Shown here piece after piece: positions 44,072 to 54,578 of a stretch of 62,638 nt of DNA. The notes under the pieces are model-generated. The model was not told where the DNA came from and did not search any database. It worked only from the letters and a program-made list of their open reading frames with translations. Source of the stretch: Clostridia bacterium 41_269 (GTDB lineage Bacteria > Bacillota > DTU086); contig LGEZ01000011.1 of the NCBI GenBank assembly GCA_001508005.1, positions 1 through 62,638 on the forward strand, given 5' to 3'. The position numbers and the translations under genes were made by a program. The number at the start of each line of letters is the position of its first letter. The stretch's first letter is position 1.

Positions 44072-45871
44072 TTATAATTTTTGAAAATACTCTTTAATTT
44101 TCTTAGCCATAAGCTTTCTTCTTTCTTCAAGAAATGCTGGATAATCCTCAGCAAGATCATTAAAAACGGCAGGAGGTATGCAGTTCATTTCCAAATTCTC
44201 ATAAAGCTCATCCAAGTCCTTTATAGCTCCATACTTTAAACTGCCTGTTCTGCACTGCTCCAAAAGTTCACTGAAATATATTTTAGGCGGTTTATTTCCA
44301 ATGGCTATATTTATCTCACTCTGAGCCTTAACATAATTGGCAAGCTGGTTATACATTCCTCTGGTGTTAAAACCTATTTTCTTTAAATAATTTTTAGGGA
44401 AAATATGATGGAAATCACCTTTAATAGTTATAAGATCAGATACTTTTATATCTTTTGACAAAAAACCTTTGTCTCCCATGTAAACTTGAGCTGCTAAGAA
44501 TACATGAAATACAGGACTGCTTACTACTGATGTATTGAGTTGTTGTGGTAGTAAATTGTACCAGTATGAATCAGATAATTCAGCATCTAAAACATTCAAG
44601 ATATACTGCTCAGGATCGTACTCATATATCCTTCTAATATCATAATCAAACTGACTTTCTGGGGATGCAGAATATCTGCTTTTTAAAACAGACATCACAT
44701 ACCACTTTCTTACAAGTTGTTCAATTTTTGGATTAGGCACTTTCTTTTCCTTCAAAGTCAGGTATAATACATAGGCAAAATTTACAGCGTTTTGAGAACT
44801 AACCATGGAATTATCAATAAAGCCCGCTGATCTTAAAATCATAATAAATTTTTTGAAGTTATTTTTATTCATAAAATCCATTATACCTTCCCTTAATTTA
44901 TCAAAAGAATCCTTTACAATTTCCTCTTTATACTGCCGGGTTTTAAAATCCCTACCGGAAAGAAGGGCAACTAAATCCTCTAATTTTCCCCGTTTAAATT
45001 TTGATGTAAATGAAACTCTCAGCATATCTGTATGTGACGGGTCATACAAATCATCTTTATCGTTCTTAAGCCATTCCATTTTTTTAAAATAATCAGAATT
45101 AACAAATTCCTCATCATTTTTCGCTAGCTGTGAATAAAATTCTGGTTTCACAGAAAGATGGCAGAAATAATCTATAGCTTTACGCAGCATATTTCCGCCA
45201 TATTTCTTATCCGCAGCAATTTTCGACATAGCAAAATCAGCTTGGCTAAGCACTACGCCAGAAGAATTTATTCTAATAAATATTTCGGTTACTTCATTGA
45301 TATCAAGATCAGAATCTAGTTCTATCAAGCCCATAGGAATATTAACAATATTTTTTAACGTTTCTATGCTCTCAAATATATCTTCTTTCTTTACATCAGT
45401 ATTTAATGAACAATAATTTTCTACTGCATTATAAATGCTGAATTCAGGAGAAAAAACCAATGATATATCTTTTATCCATCTTTTATCCTTTTGTATAGCT
45501 GAATTTAATACTTCAAATTTTTTTTCTATGGGATTAAAAGAAATTACAATTCTTTTCTTTTTAAAATTAGAATCTACTATTTCTTTACCCAAAATTGCAG
45601 CCATAAGAGCAGTAATCCTCTGCTGTCCATCGATTATTATCTTTTTCCCTTTTGAAATTGTCCCATCTTTTAATCTAACGCTTGGATTCTGCCAAATTAT
45701 CAAATAGCCTACAGGATATCCTTGGTATAAAGAATCTATTAGATCTCTAACTTTAGAGGCATTCCATACAAAGGGACGCTGTATTTCAGGAATTGCAATT
45801 TCTTCAGAATTTATCAACGAAAGAATATTTTGTATCGGATACTGATTAACTACAAATTTTTGAACAATCAT
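44072..45871 (-). CDS. GmrSD-like DUF262 protein with HNH-type C-terminus
   Basis: 599 residues. The DUF262 domain (1-230) has IPEIQRPFVWNASKVRDLI near 28 and the nucleotide-handling motif IIDGQQR near 80. The C-terminal part has FHHIFPKNYLKK near 488, a His-containing HNH/DUF1524-like site. Such fusions are type IV, modification-dependent endonucleases. ATG 45871 is preferred to the adjacent TTG (AGGGGG upstream). It diverges from mcrB. The region is visibly AT-rich, which suggests transfer. Confidence 0.85.
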   Translation of the reverse strand: MIVQKFVVNQYPIQNILSLINSEEIAIPEIQRPFVWNASKVRDLIDSLYQGYPVGYLIIWQNPSVRLKDGTISKGKKIIIDGQQRITALMAAILGKEIVDSNFKKKRIVISFNPIEKKFEVLNSAIQKDKRWIKDISLVFSPEFSIYNAVENYCSLNTDVKKEDIFESIETLKNIVNIPMGLIELDSDLDINEVTEIFIRINSSGVVLSQADFAMSKIAADKKYGGNMLRKAIDYFCHLSVKPEFYSQLAKNDEEFVNSDYFKKMEWLKNDKDDLYDPSHTDMLRVSFTSKFKRGKLEDLVALLSGRDFKTRQYKEEIVKDSFDKLREGIMDFMNKNNFKKFIMILRSAGFIDNSMVSSQNAVNFAYVLYLTLKEKKVPNPKIEQLVRKWYVMSVLKSRYSASPESQFDYDIRRIYEYDPEQYILNVLDAELSDSYWYNLLPQQLNTSVVSSPVFHVFLAAQVYMGDKGFLSKDIKVSDLITIKGDFHHIFPKNYLKKIGFNTRGMYNQLANYVKAQSEINIAIGNKPPKIYFSELLEQCRTGSLKYGAIKDLDELYENLEMNCIPPAVFNDLAEDYPAFLEERRKLMAKKIKEYFQKL

Positions 45872-46056
45872 CAATCGGCCCCCTGAAAAATATTTTGCTT
45901 TTCAATTTCTTCTTAATATTTTTTAAAAGTCCTTTTATGTTTCCAACATAAAATATCATATAATTTTCCACTAAGATTAAAAAAGGAAATTTTTATTTTT
46001 AAAGGAAATAAATTATAAATCATTAAAGAAGGGAACATAAAAGAGGGGACTGCAAA

Positions 46057-47586
46057 ATGTTTATTCCAAAACATATAAATTTTGCCAAAGAAATTTTAGA
46101 AGCTATTAAAAATAAAGATGCTGATAATAGTTTAGAAGCTACTAAAAAGCTTTTTGAAGAAGTTTTTGGCAAGCGTTTTTCAGAAGAAATCGATAAAAAT
46201 GGTGTTTTAAGATACAAATCGTTAACAGGGCCCGAAGATAATATTCATTACTGGGGTCTATTATATGAAGGAGCTACCCCAAGTGGAGTATACGAAAACT
46301 TTTCATTGGTAGTATTTCCGGATAATACAGAAGATCCTACCCAATTGCTTTTATGCTATGGCATTGGCACTGGCGGAGTTACTGACGACGCTGAAATATT
46401 AGGAACCCCATGGGTAAAAAGATGCATTAAGCTTCTATTGAAGTTTATTAAAAAAGAGAATTGGAATACAGAAGACACTGAAGTTTTTATTAAAGATGAT
46501 ATTACTGATGAATATACTGAGATCCCAAATTCTATAAAAAGTAAATTAGGAAACTTTAGTGTTTACCATGATTTATGGAGAAGGTATGGAAAATATTTAC
46601 CTTCCGTTTGCGTAATAAATACAAATGATAATGGGGCTAAAGCTTTTCTTGCTCATTTAATTTTATATGGAAAAATAAGAAATTGGCCTTTCAAAAAAAA
46701 TTTTGAGAACATTTGGAATAACGAAGTACTACCAAATTTAATTAATCTGTGGAAAACTTATCCCCCTACAGAAGAATTATCGGAGTATTTATTAGAAAGA
46801 AAATATCTTATATTACAAGGACCTCCGGGAACAGGAAAAACTTATTTAGCTCAAAACATTGCTCAGCATCTTATGGCTAATTCAAAAATAACTGGGTATA
46901 AAATAATACAATTTCATGCTTCCATATCCTATGAAGATTTTGTTTTGGGAATTAAACCAGATACCAGTAGTAAAGATCAGTTAATTTTTAAAGAACAAAA
47001 AGGTCCTTTACTGGAAAGTATTGAAGAAGCTAAAAAATCAAAAGATCAGGGTAAAGGATACTTACTTATTATAGACGAAATAAACAGAGGTGATTTAGCA
47101 AAAATTTTAGGTGAAGCAATTTTCCTCTTTGAACCCAATGAAGAAAGAAAAATTAATTTGCGTTCAGGAGAAGAAATATCTATGCCTAACAATCTTTATA
47201 TAATTGGAACAATGAATACTGCCGATCGTACCATTGCAATTTTAGATTTTGCCATCCGAAGAAGATTTTCATTCATTGATGTTTGGCCCAATTGGGAAAA
47301 ACTGAAAGATATTTTAGATAATTTAGGAGTAGATATTGACACTAAAAAAACTGCTTCAGATAATTTCAATAATATCCAAAATATATTTTTTTACTATGCC
47401 ACTGATGAAGAGCAGCATTTACAGCCAGGGCATACGTATTTTATAGCTAAAACAAAAAAGGAAATATATAACAAACTAAAGTATGAAATTGCACCATTGC
47501 TTCAAGAATATATAAACGAAGGTAGGCTGCCCCTGGCTAAAAATGAAATTTTAGCATTTATAGAGAGTGTAAAAAATGAAGGGTAA
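46057..47586 (+). CDS. mcrB: McrB-type GTPase of modification-dependent restriction
   Basis: 509 residues. Residues 1-235 are an unassigned, probably DNA-sensing domain (notable GGVTDDAEILGTPWVKR). The AAA+ domain follows: Walker A GPPGTGKT (~255), Walker B LLIIDEINRGD (~338), GTMNTADRTIAILDFAIRRRF (~384, McrB sensor signature, partly quoted). GTP hydrolysis drives DNA translocation and activates McrC. AGAGGGG upstream; it overlaps mcrC by 11 bases. Confidence 0.92.
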   Translation: MFIPKHINFAKEILEAIKNKDADNSLEATKKLFEEVFGKRFSEEIDKNGVLRYKSLTGPEDNIHYWGLLYEGATPSGVYENFSLVVFPDNTEDPTQLLLCYGIGTGGVTDDAEILGTPWVKRCIKLLLKFIKKENWNTEDTEVFIKDDITDEYTEIPNSIKSKLGNFSVYHDLWRRYGKYLPSVCVINTNDNGAKAFLAHLILYGKIRNWPFKKNFENIWNNEVLPNLINLWKTYPPTEELSEYLLERKYLILQGPPGTGKTYLAQNIAQHLMANSKITGYKIIQFHASISYEDFVLGIKPDTSSKDQLIFKEQKGPLLESIEEAKKSKDQGKGYLLIIDEINRGDLAKILGEAIFLFEPNEERKINLRSGEEISMPNNLYIIGTMNTADRTIAILDFAIRRRFSFIDVWPNWEKLKDILDNLGVDIDTKKTASDNFNNIQNIFFYYATDEEQHLQPGHTYFIAKTKKEIYNKLKYEIAPLLQEYINEGRLPLAKNEILAFIESVKNEG

Positions 47587-48972
47587 GGTAAAAATTACAT
47601 TAACAGAATTTGGAGACGAAAAAACCATTCCCTTAGAGGAGTTTAAAGATTGGTTCCCTTCAGGAAGATTTGATAAGAGATACCCAGATGAATATTTAAG
47701 AAAATGGTTAAAAATAAATAACACATATCTTGACAAATTAAATATTACTTACAGGTGGGATGAAGAAAAGAAAAGCTTATCCCTTATACCAGGAAATAAA
47801 ATTGGCCTAGTACCTTTAAAAAATCCTTATGGAAGAAATGTCTATGGGAGTATCGAAGTAAAACCTAGATTGGGATGGATAAATTTATATGAAATTTTCG
47901 ATCTTATAGATTGGAAATACCAACCAACTTTTTTAAAAAATGAAGAGCCAATTTTAAGTAATGGAGTTTTTCCTAAATGGATAAAGGCTATTGATACATT
48001 AGAAGCTATTAATCAAGCTTTAAATCTATATATGAAAGGAATGAATAATAAACAAGTAATTATAAATGAACCTAAGGGTATAATTAATTGGTATGATTAC
48101 TCCATAAAAAGTCTTCCTTACGGAAAATACAATGAATTTTACAGCTTTATTACGGATTATTCCATTGACTTAGAAGTTCATCGCCAATTTAAAGGAATTG
48201 TAAGCTTAATACATGGAGATATTTTCCATAGTAAAGTTCCTTTAAAAATCAAAAATAAAGCTAAAGAACTAGTTACTAAAGCTGAAAAGAAGCTCGAGAA
48301 AACATAAAAGAGGAAAAACCAGATATAAAACGCCTAAAAAGAATAAATATTCCATGTTTTTACCGGAACGTGTATGAAAGGGCTATTAAACTCTGCATAG
48401 AATATTTAGTCCAGAATAAATTCTCATTGGCTTTTGGCAATTTCTATGGCTTACCTTGGTTCTTGGAAATGGACAGATTATTTGAATACTGGGTAGAGCA
48501 TTGGACTTTTATTTTTGCTAAAAAAATTGGAGCACGATTCTATTCAGATATAAGAAAAAATTCCAAATTAAGATTTTATAATTTAGGCAATTGGAAAAGT
48601 TTAAGTTTACTAAAACCAGACATAATAATCGAAAAAGAAAACAAAACACTTATAATAGATGTGAAATACAAAAAACACCTTACGTACCTACAATATGGGA
48701 GAAATCAAACCTCAGCAATTCTTGAAGAACACCGGCATGACCTTCACCAGCTTCTATCATATATGAGTAGTTCCATTAATGAAAAAAGGATAGGTTGCTT
48801 AATATACCCCAAATTTCATTACAATGTTCCAAACCAATTTGCTACTTTGATAAATTATACTAATATACGTGCCAATGTAGACGTTATCCTATGGGGTATA
48901 TCATTTCAGCCTGAGGAGTTATTAACATCTCTTGAATATATTTGGTATGAAAAATATGCTTCCTTTTCCTAA
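47576..48972 (+). pseudogene. mcrC: McrC nuclease subunit, split by a one-base frameshift
   Basis: The first frame (47576-48307, 243 aa) has the N-terminal McrC region; the second frame (continuous from about 48301 to 48972) has the nuclease part with PDIIIEKENKTLIIDVKYK, the PD-(D/E)XK site. Adding one A in the AAAA at 48299-48302 would join them as EKNIKEEKPDIKRL. The homology runs unbroken across the junction, so it is a single-base loss: either an assembly indel or a recent mutation that would inactivate McrBC. Confidence 0.8.
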
Positions 48973-48984
48973 TGCAAAAATAAT

Positions 48985-49014
48985 AAAAAAGCAGGGCTTT
49001 ATCCCTGCTTTTTT
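48985..49014. terminator. Bidirectional terminator between mcrC and yabE-1
   Basis: Stem AAAAAAGCAGGG/CCCTGCTTTTTT with loop CTTTAT between convergent genes; T-runs on both strands. Confidence 0.9.
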
Positions 49015-49021
49015 TCCTTTT

Positions 49022-49990
49022 TCATTCCAAAATGTATACCTTTACCCTTTTTCGACCCCATCTTAAGGCAGCGTCTTTGCTTTCAAAGAAAACGTCTATT
49101 CTGCCGCCTTTGATGCTGCTACCCACATCCTGGGCTATGCCGTATCCATAACCCTCTATGTAAAGCCTTGTGCCCAAGGGAATAACAGAAGGATCCACTG
49201 CCACAGTTCCTTTCCTGGGCCTCTTTCCCGTTGCAGTATTCCATCCTGTATGGGTGTAAGCAGTGGCAACCATATTAAGCACTTTACTATATCTGTAAGT
49301 GCTTCCGCCTCTGGAAAGGGTATTAAGGGTACCCACTGCTATAATCTTATCCACAGGTTGTTTTAAAACTTTTACCTTTAACAATTCCCTTTTTATTACT
49401 TTTCCATTTGCAACCATTATTCTGTAAGTAAGTTCTTTAACGCCCTTTGCTCCTTCCCTTACCACACGAGTTTTACCCTTACGAAGGAGCCTATCTTCTT
49501 TTTTTATAGTTTTAAAGGGCACCGTTTCTTTAACTGCTACTTTCTTAGTTACAACATTTGTCACATAAATGTTTGTTTCCTCATCTATCAAAGTATTCAA
49601 CTTAGGTTTAACTATCATATCTGAACCAGGTTCTATACCGGCATTTTTAAGTATATCCTTTACTTTTGTTTCAGCTGTTTTTATGGTTTTGAATTTTTTT
49701 CCATCTACTATTATATCCACTTTAAAGCCCCGGGTTATAACTACTTTGGTTCCATCCTTTAAAGGTTTATCAAGTCCTGGGCTTACCCTATCTCCAGGAT
49801 TGAGGGTTATTCCTTCCTGCTTTAAAAGTTCCTTAACGCTTCCCGCAAATGTGGAAACCTCAAACCTCTTACCGTCATATTCAATTTCTACATTCTTATG
49901 AGCTACAGTAAACCCCACAACTATAAAACAAAAAACCAAAAGTGCCGCCACAAGGAGTTTAAAATTGGCGGACTCCTTTGAAACAAACAT
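49022..49990 (-). CDS. yabE: YabE-like G5/3D-domain protein, paralogue 1
   Basis: 322 residues: membrane anchor (~10-30), two DUF348 units, a G5 domain (~155-225) and a C-terminal 3D domain (~240-322) with PSVIPLGTRLYIEGYGYG and the catalytic aspartates in AQDVG and RIDVFFES. Family members resemble lytic transglycosylases and resuscitation factors. GGGGGG before the ATG. Adjacent and paralogous to the gene at 50147; Bacillus has one copy here. Confidence 0.92.
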   Translation of the reverse strand: MFVSKESANFKLLVAALLVFCFIVVGFTVAHKNVEIEYDGKRFEVSTFAGSVKELLKQEGITLNPGDRVSPGLDKPLKDGTKVVITRGFKVDIIVDGKKFKTIKTAETKVKDILKNAGIEPGSDMIVKPKLNTLIDEETNIYVTNVVTKKVAVKETVPFKTIKKEDRLLRKGKTRVVREGAKGVKELTYRIMVANGKVIKRELLKVKVLKQPVDKIIAVGTLNTLSRGGSTYRYSKVLNMVATAYTHTGWNTATGKRPRKGTVAVDPSVIPLGTRLYIEGYGYGIAQDVGSSIKGGRIDVFFESKDAALRWGRKRVKVYILE

Positions 49991-50146
49991 GGGGGTTATC
50001 CCCCCTTTTCAATTGAAAGAAAGTAAATTTAAAATAAAAAATAATTAAAATCGTCTCTTAGAAGTTCGCCATAAAAATTAAATTTCCTTTTTTTTTAGGT
50101 TAATTTTTTTAGTCTTTCTTTTAGCTTCCTTATATTTCCTTTAACC

Positions 50147-51142
50147 TTATATTTCCTTTAATATAATCACCTGAACTTTTTTACGTCCCCATTCCAGTGC
50201 CTGCTTTTTGCTTTCAAAGAAAACGTCAAGTCTTGCTCCTTTAATTCCCCCACCTGTATCCAAAGCTGTACCGTATCCATATCCTTCAACGTAAAGTTTA
50301 GTGCCCAGGGGTATTACCCGTGGATCCACAGCTATGGTTCCCCTTGTTGGCATATCCCCAGTGGCAGTGGGGTTTCCTGTATGGGTATAAGCAGAAACAA
50401 TCATGGTCATTTTCTTTACAGCTATGTACCTTTCACCCCTGCTTACAAAAACCCCACTCCTATCTCCCACAGCAACAATTCTGGGAACTGGGTTTTTTAT
50501 GATCTCTGTTTTGATTTTTTCACGGCCTATTTCTTTTCCATTTTTATAAGTAATGCGGACTTTTGTTTCCTTTAATCCTTTACTGCCTTCTTGAACAATA
50601 CGCCTGCTTCCTGGTGTTAAATGATAATCCTTTATTTCCTTTGTTTTATAGGGAATTTCCTCCGTTAGAGTTATAACTTTCATATCCTGACGAATAATTT
50701 TAATGTAGGGCATACTTCCGTCTTTAGGATGTAAATTAGCTTTTATCTCATCCCCTTGAGAAAGAACTATCCCTTCTTTGACTAAAACTTCAAGAACGGA
50801 AGGTACTTCAACCCTTATAATTTTTTTCTTGTTTCCATCTATAACAGCAACGGGCACTAATTTTTTTACCACTATTTTACCACCGTCGTGAACAATGCTG
50901 TCCGAAGAAGGCTCAACAATATATTGAGGTCCCAATTTTATTCCTTCTTTTTTAAGGACTTTTTCCACTGTTCTGCAGTGCGTAGTAACATATCTTGTTT
51001 CTCCGTTAATGTTTAGGGTTATCCCCTTTGCGGTGGCAGTATAGATAATAAACAACATTGTAAAAATTAAAACAGCTAACAGAGAAACAAAAAAATTTTT
51101 TTTCTTTGTCAGCGTCTCACCGTCAGAGGTATAAGTATCCAA
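50147..51142 (-). CDS. yabE: YabE-like G5/3D-domain protein, paralogue 2
   Basis: 331 residues with the same plan as its neighbour: anchor (~20-38), DUF348 units, G5 domain, and a 3D domain with PRVIPLGTKLYVEGYGYG, ALDTG and RLDVFFES. An in-frame ATG at 51163 has no ribosome site, while TTG 51142 has GGTGAGG four bases before it, so I prefer the TTG. It lies between tatD and paralogue 1. Tandem duplication is the simple explanation. Confidence 0.9.
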   Translation of the reverse strand: MDTYTSDGETLTKKKNFFVSLLAVLIFTMLFIIYTATAKGITLNINGETRYVTTHCRTVEKVLKKEGIKLGPQYIVEPSSDSIVHDGGKIVVKKLVPVAVIDGNKKKIIRVEVPSVLEVLVKEGIVLSQGDEIKANLHPKDGSMPYIKIIRQDMKVITLTEEIPYKTKEIKDYHLTPGSRRIVQEGSKGLKETKVRITYKNGKEIGREKIKTEIIKNPVPRIVAVGDRSGVFVSRGERYIAVKKMTMIVSAYTHTGNPTATGDMPTRGTIAVDPRVIPLGTKLYVEGYGYGTALDTGGGIKGARLDVFFESKKQALEWGRKKVQVIILKEI

Positions 51143-51255
51143 TTTCCTCACCCTTAGAATCATATTCAGGGTTATCCAAATTATTGCCCGGAAATTAAAT
51201 TTTTTATACCCTTTTCAGGCAAGACTGCTATAATTAACCATAAAAGGGCAAAAAA

Positions 51256-51290
51256 AGAGGGGCTGCTTTTCGCTTTTCAGCAGCCCCTCT
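51256..51290 (-). terminator. Terminator after tatD
   Basis: Stem AGAGGGGCTGCT/AGCAGCCCCTCT, eleven-base loop; minus-strand tail of seven Ts. It closes metG-tatD. Confidence 0.92.
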
Positions 51291-51301
51291 CTTTTATGAT
51301 G

Positions 51302-52069
51302 CTAAATTCTAAAAAGCTTTTTTGCATTAAGGGTAGTACGATAAGAAAACTCTTCTAAATCATCTCCCCGCAGTTCCGCTGCAAACTTAGCCGTGTATTT
51401 TACATTTGCCGGCTCATTGCGCCTGCCCCGAAGGGGCTCTGGACTAAGATAAGGGCAGTCCGTTTCAAGAACTATCATATCAGTGGGAGCCCTTTTAACC
51501 ACTTCCTGAAGTGCAGCAGATTTTTTAAAGGTAACGGTGCCCCCTATACCGATCAAAAAGTTCAGGTCAAAGCACTCCTTTGCCATTTTCCAGTCACCTG
51601 GAAAACAGTGCATTATGCCGCCCACATCCTGTGCTCCTTCTTCCTTTATTATTTTCAGCACATCTCTGTGGGCATCCCGATCATGAATTATTATGGGGAG
51701 TCCCAGTTCCTTAGCCAACACAATCTGCATGCGGAATGCTTCTTTTTGCTGATTTTCTGGAGAAAAATTTCGGTAATAATCCAGTCCTATTTCTCCCACA
51801 GCAACAACTTTTTCCTTCTCCGCAAGCTTTTTCATCAGGTCATAGATTTCTTCATCAAATTTTTGGGCATCATGGGGGTGGACCCCCACACTGGCATAAA
51901 TCCAGCTGTGTTTTTGGGACAGATCTACAGACCGTAGAGAAGATTCCACATCCACTCCAACATTTACAATATACTTAATACCGGCTTTCCTGCTTCTTTC
52001 CAGAACTTCACTCAAATCTTTTTTAAATTCAGGAAAATCCAAATGGGCATGGGTATCAAAAAGTTCCAA
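51302..52069 (-). CDS. tatD: TatD family metal-dependent hydrolase
   Basis: 255 residues: DTHAHLD (residues 4-10, metal-binding HxH), VAVGEIGLDYYR (~90, catalytic Glu), IIHDRDAHRDV (~126), GIMHCF (~153) and ETDCPYL (~203). A DNase/exonuclease or RNA-repair enzyme. TTG start; its ribosome site AAGGTGA is inside the last codons of metG, so translation is coupled. Same place as Bacillus yabD. Confidence 0.95.
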   Translation of the reverse strand: MELFDTHAHLDFPEFKKDLSEVLERSRKAGIKYIVNVGVDVESSLRSVDLSQKHSWIYASVGVHPHDAQKFDEEIYDLMKKLAEKEKVVAVGEIGLDYYRNFSPENQQKEAFRMQIVLAKELGLPIIIHDRDAHRDVLKIIKEEGAQDVGGIMHCFPGDWKMAKECFDLNFLIGIGGTVTFKKSAALQEVVKRAPTDMIVLETDCPYLSPEPLRGRRNEPANVKYTAKFAAELRGDDLEEFSYRTTLNAKKLFRI

Positions 52070-52071
52070 TT

Positions 52072-54018
52072 TTATTTCACCTTCGCTCCTACAGGAATAT
52101 CCTTATCTAAAGTTATTACTCCCAGTTTATCACCCTTTGAAGCTGCAAGAATCATTCCCTGAGAAGTAATCCCTCTGATTTTCGCAGGCTTCAAATTGGC
52201 CACTATAACAACCTTCTTACCCACCACTTCATCAGGCTTATAATACTCAGCAATTCCAGCCACCACTGTCTTTTTTTCCGTTCCCAGATCCACTTCAAGT
52301 TTAAGGAGTTTATCAGCATTTTCCACTTTTTCAGCTTTAAGAACCTCAGCCACCCTAAGATCAACTCTTGAAAATTCATCTATGGTTATCTCATTTTCAA
52401 TCTTTTTGTCAACATCATCTTTTTCCTTTTCCCCTTGGGCCCCTTCAGAAGCCTGCTGTTCCTGTATTTCCAATTTCTTTAAATCAATCCTGGGGAAAAT
52501 GGGTTCCCCTCGGTTAATGCGCACCCCTGATGGCAGTGCTCCCCATTTTTCAATGCTTTCCCAGGTATGGACATGGGTTTCATTTTCAATCCCCAGCTGC
52601 ATATAAACCTTAGGTGGAAGTCCCGGCATAAAAGGTGTGCACATAACGGTACAGAATCTAAGGGCTTCCACCATGTAATACAGCACCGTTTCAAGCCTTG
52701 ATCTTTTTGAGGAATCCCGGGCAAGGGCCCAGGGTGCAGTTTCTTCAATATATTTATTAGTACGGTTTACAAGCTTCCATATTTCCCCAACAGCATTGCT
52801 CAGTTCAAATTCCTCCATGAGATTTTCCACATTACTTACTGTTTTTTGAGCAAATTCCCTTAATTCCCTGTCAATGGGTTCTTCTGCTGAAGGCGCAGGA
52901 ATAAGCCCTCCGTTAAACTTATCGATCATAGCAGTGGTGCGGGAAACAAGGTTGCCAAAATCATTGGCAAGATCAGTATTTATTCTTTCTACAAGGGCTT
53001 CCTCTGAATAATATCCATCAGCACCTGTGGGAATTTCCCTAATCAAATAATACCGAATGGCATCAACGCCATATTTGTCAATTAGCTCCATGGGGTCCAC
53101 TACATTGCCCTTGGACTTGGACATTTTTCCTTCAGCCAACAGCAGCCATCCATGACCAAATACTTTTTTGGGAAGCTCCAGCCCCACAGACATTAATATG
53201 GCAGGCCAGATGATTGTATGGAACCTTACTATATCCTTCCCAACCAGATGCAGGTCTGCGGGCCAGTATTTTTCAAATTTTTCATCCCCGCTTCCATATC
53301 CAAGGGCAGAAATATAGTTAGTTAGCGCATCGATCCACACATATATAACATGTTTTTCATCAAAGGGTACGGGGATACCCCAGCTGAAGGTGGTTCGGGA
53401 AACACAGAGATCCTCCAGTCCGCTCTCAATAAAACTTATCATCTCATTCCTTCTGGAAGGAGGCTGTATAAAATCAGGATTGTTTTTGATATGTTCCAGC
53501 AGTCGATCCTGGTATTTACTCATCCTGAAAAAGTAGCTTTCTTCTTTTAACAGCTCTACAGGCCGTCCGCAGTCAGGACAGCATTTATCTTCAAGCTGCT
53601 TTTCCGTCCAGAAAGTTTCGCAAGGTGTGCAGTACCAGCCTTCATACTCTGCTTTGTATATGTCTCCTTTATCATACATTTTCTGGAAGATATCTTGAAC
53701 AACTTTTTTGTGCCTTTCCTCGGTGGTGCGTATAAAGTCATCGTTGGATATTTGAAGCTTTTCCCAAAGGAGCTTAAATCCTGCTACTATTTCATCCACA
53801 TACTCCTTTGGAGTTTTTCCCACGGATTTGGCCTTTCTTTCAATTTTCTGTCCGTGCTCATCCGCACCAGTTAAAAACCAAACATCATATCCCCGCATCC
53901 TTTTATATCTAGCCATGCTGTCAGCTGCCACTGTGGTGTATGCATGTCCTATGTGCAGTTTATCGCTGGGATAGTAGATGGGAGTTGTAATATAATACGT
54001 CTTCTTATTTTCAGCCAT
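52072..54018 (-). CDS. metG: Methionyl-tRNA synthetase
   Basis: 648 residues. Class I motifs: [17 protein letters not shown] (HIGH) and KMSKSKGN (~298). The zinc knuckle [21 protein letters not shown] (~127-147, partial quote) is of the MetG1/Bacillus type. A C-terminal tRNA-binding EMAP-like domain (~545-648) is linked through an acidic stretch. Preceded by a T-box leader, so expression rises when Met-tRNA is uncharged. AGGAGG before the ATG. Confidence 0.97.
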   Translation of the reverse strand: MAENKKTYYITTPIYYPSDKLHIGHAYTTVAADSMARYKRMRGYDVWFLTGADEHGQKIERKAKSVGKTPKEYVDEIVAGFKLLWEKLQISNDDFIRTTEERHKKVVQDIFQKMYDKGDIYKAEYEGWYCTPCETFWTEKQLEDKCCPDCGRPVELLKEESYFFRMSKYQDRLLEHIKNNPDFIQPPSRRNEMISFIESGLEDLCVSRTTFSWGIPVPFDEKHVIYVWIDALTNYISALGYGSGDEKFEKYWPADLHLVGKDIVRFHTIIWPAILMSVGLELPKKVFGHGWLLLAEGKMSKSKGNVVDPMELIDKYGVDAIRYYLIREIPTGADGYYSEEALVERINTDLANDFGNLVSRTTAMIDKFNGGLIPAPSAEEPIDRELREFAQKTVSNVENLMEEFELSNAVGEIWKLVNRTNKYIEETAPWALARDSSKRSRLETVLYYMVEALRFCTVMCTPFMPGLPPKVYMQLGIENETHVHTWESIEKWGALPSGVRINRGEPIFPRIDLKKLEIQEQQASEGAQGEKEKDDVDKKIENEITIDEFSRVDLRVAEVLKAEKVENADKLLKLEVDLGTEKKTVVAGIAEYYKPDEVVGKKVVIVANLKPAKIRGITSQGMILAASKGDKLGVITLDKDIPVGAKVK

Positions 54019-54105
54019 CCCAATTCCTCCTCAGCTTTTTATTGTATTTTGGCTTCAACGGCTCGGCCTTATGCCGCAGGCAGTAGTTGTTTTATACTCC
54101 CAATA

Positions 54106-54425
54106 ACAAAAAACTCACCCCAGCAAGGGGCGAGAGAATAGACCACGCGGTACCACCCTTTTTTACCCCATCCTCACGGAAAAGGGCCTTATCGGGTGCT
54201 CTAAAAAAGCACCATCGTTTTTAACGCAAACAACGGGTGCCGCTTACTCGTTCAAGAATGAACTTTAAGCAGCCCAGCTCCGGGACCATGTTCGCCCCCT
54301 CAGCTGTACGGGCTCCCACCAACCCCGCTCGCTATACAACAGCCGGTGGAGGTTACTCCCTTCCCTTCACAGCTTTTAGCCTTATTTACTTTTATCTTAA
54401 AATTTTCCTTAAATTTTTTGCTTCG
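54106..54425 (-). ncRNA. T-box leader of metG
   Basis: On the minus strand the T-box core GGGTGGTACCGCG (near 54146-54158) precedes the terminator stem CTCGCCCC/GGGGTGAG plus TTTTTTG (54134-54106). The likely specifier is ATG within GAACATGGTCC (54287-54289), which fits methionine. Stem I lies between about 54270 and 54390. Uncharged tRNA-Met would stabilise the antiterminator. The leader starts near 54425. Confidence 0.93.
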
Positions 54426-54431
54426 GCTTCG

Positions 54432-54461
54432 ATTATATACAAGTTTTTCTTTTAATGTCAA
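54432..54461 (-). promoter_or_regulatory. Sigma-A promoter of the metG T-box transcript
   Basis: Minus strand TTGACA (54456-54461), 18 bases, TATAAT (54432-54437). Both hexamers are consensus. Transcription would begin near 54425. Confidence 0.9.
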
Positions 54462-54480
54462 GCATATGAAGCTTTTGAAA

Positions 54481-54578
54481 GTTTTAAATATATAATAGTT
54501 TATATAATTTAGGGGGAGGTGACGCACACAGGGGAACCGACTTTGATGTTTTAAATATATAATAGTTTATATAATTTA
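54481..54578. repeat. 31-bp perfect direct repeats flanking a GC-rich 36-base insert
   Basis: The 31 bases at 54481-54511 (start GTTTTAAATATATAATAG) recur exactly at 54548-54578. Between them, 54512-54547 is GC-rich and contains GTGACGCACACAGGGGAACC, reminiscent of REP-like elements seen in many clostridia. It lies between metG's promoter and abrB's promoter. Confidence 0.85.
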
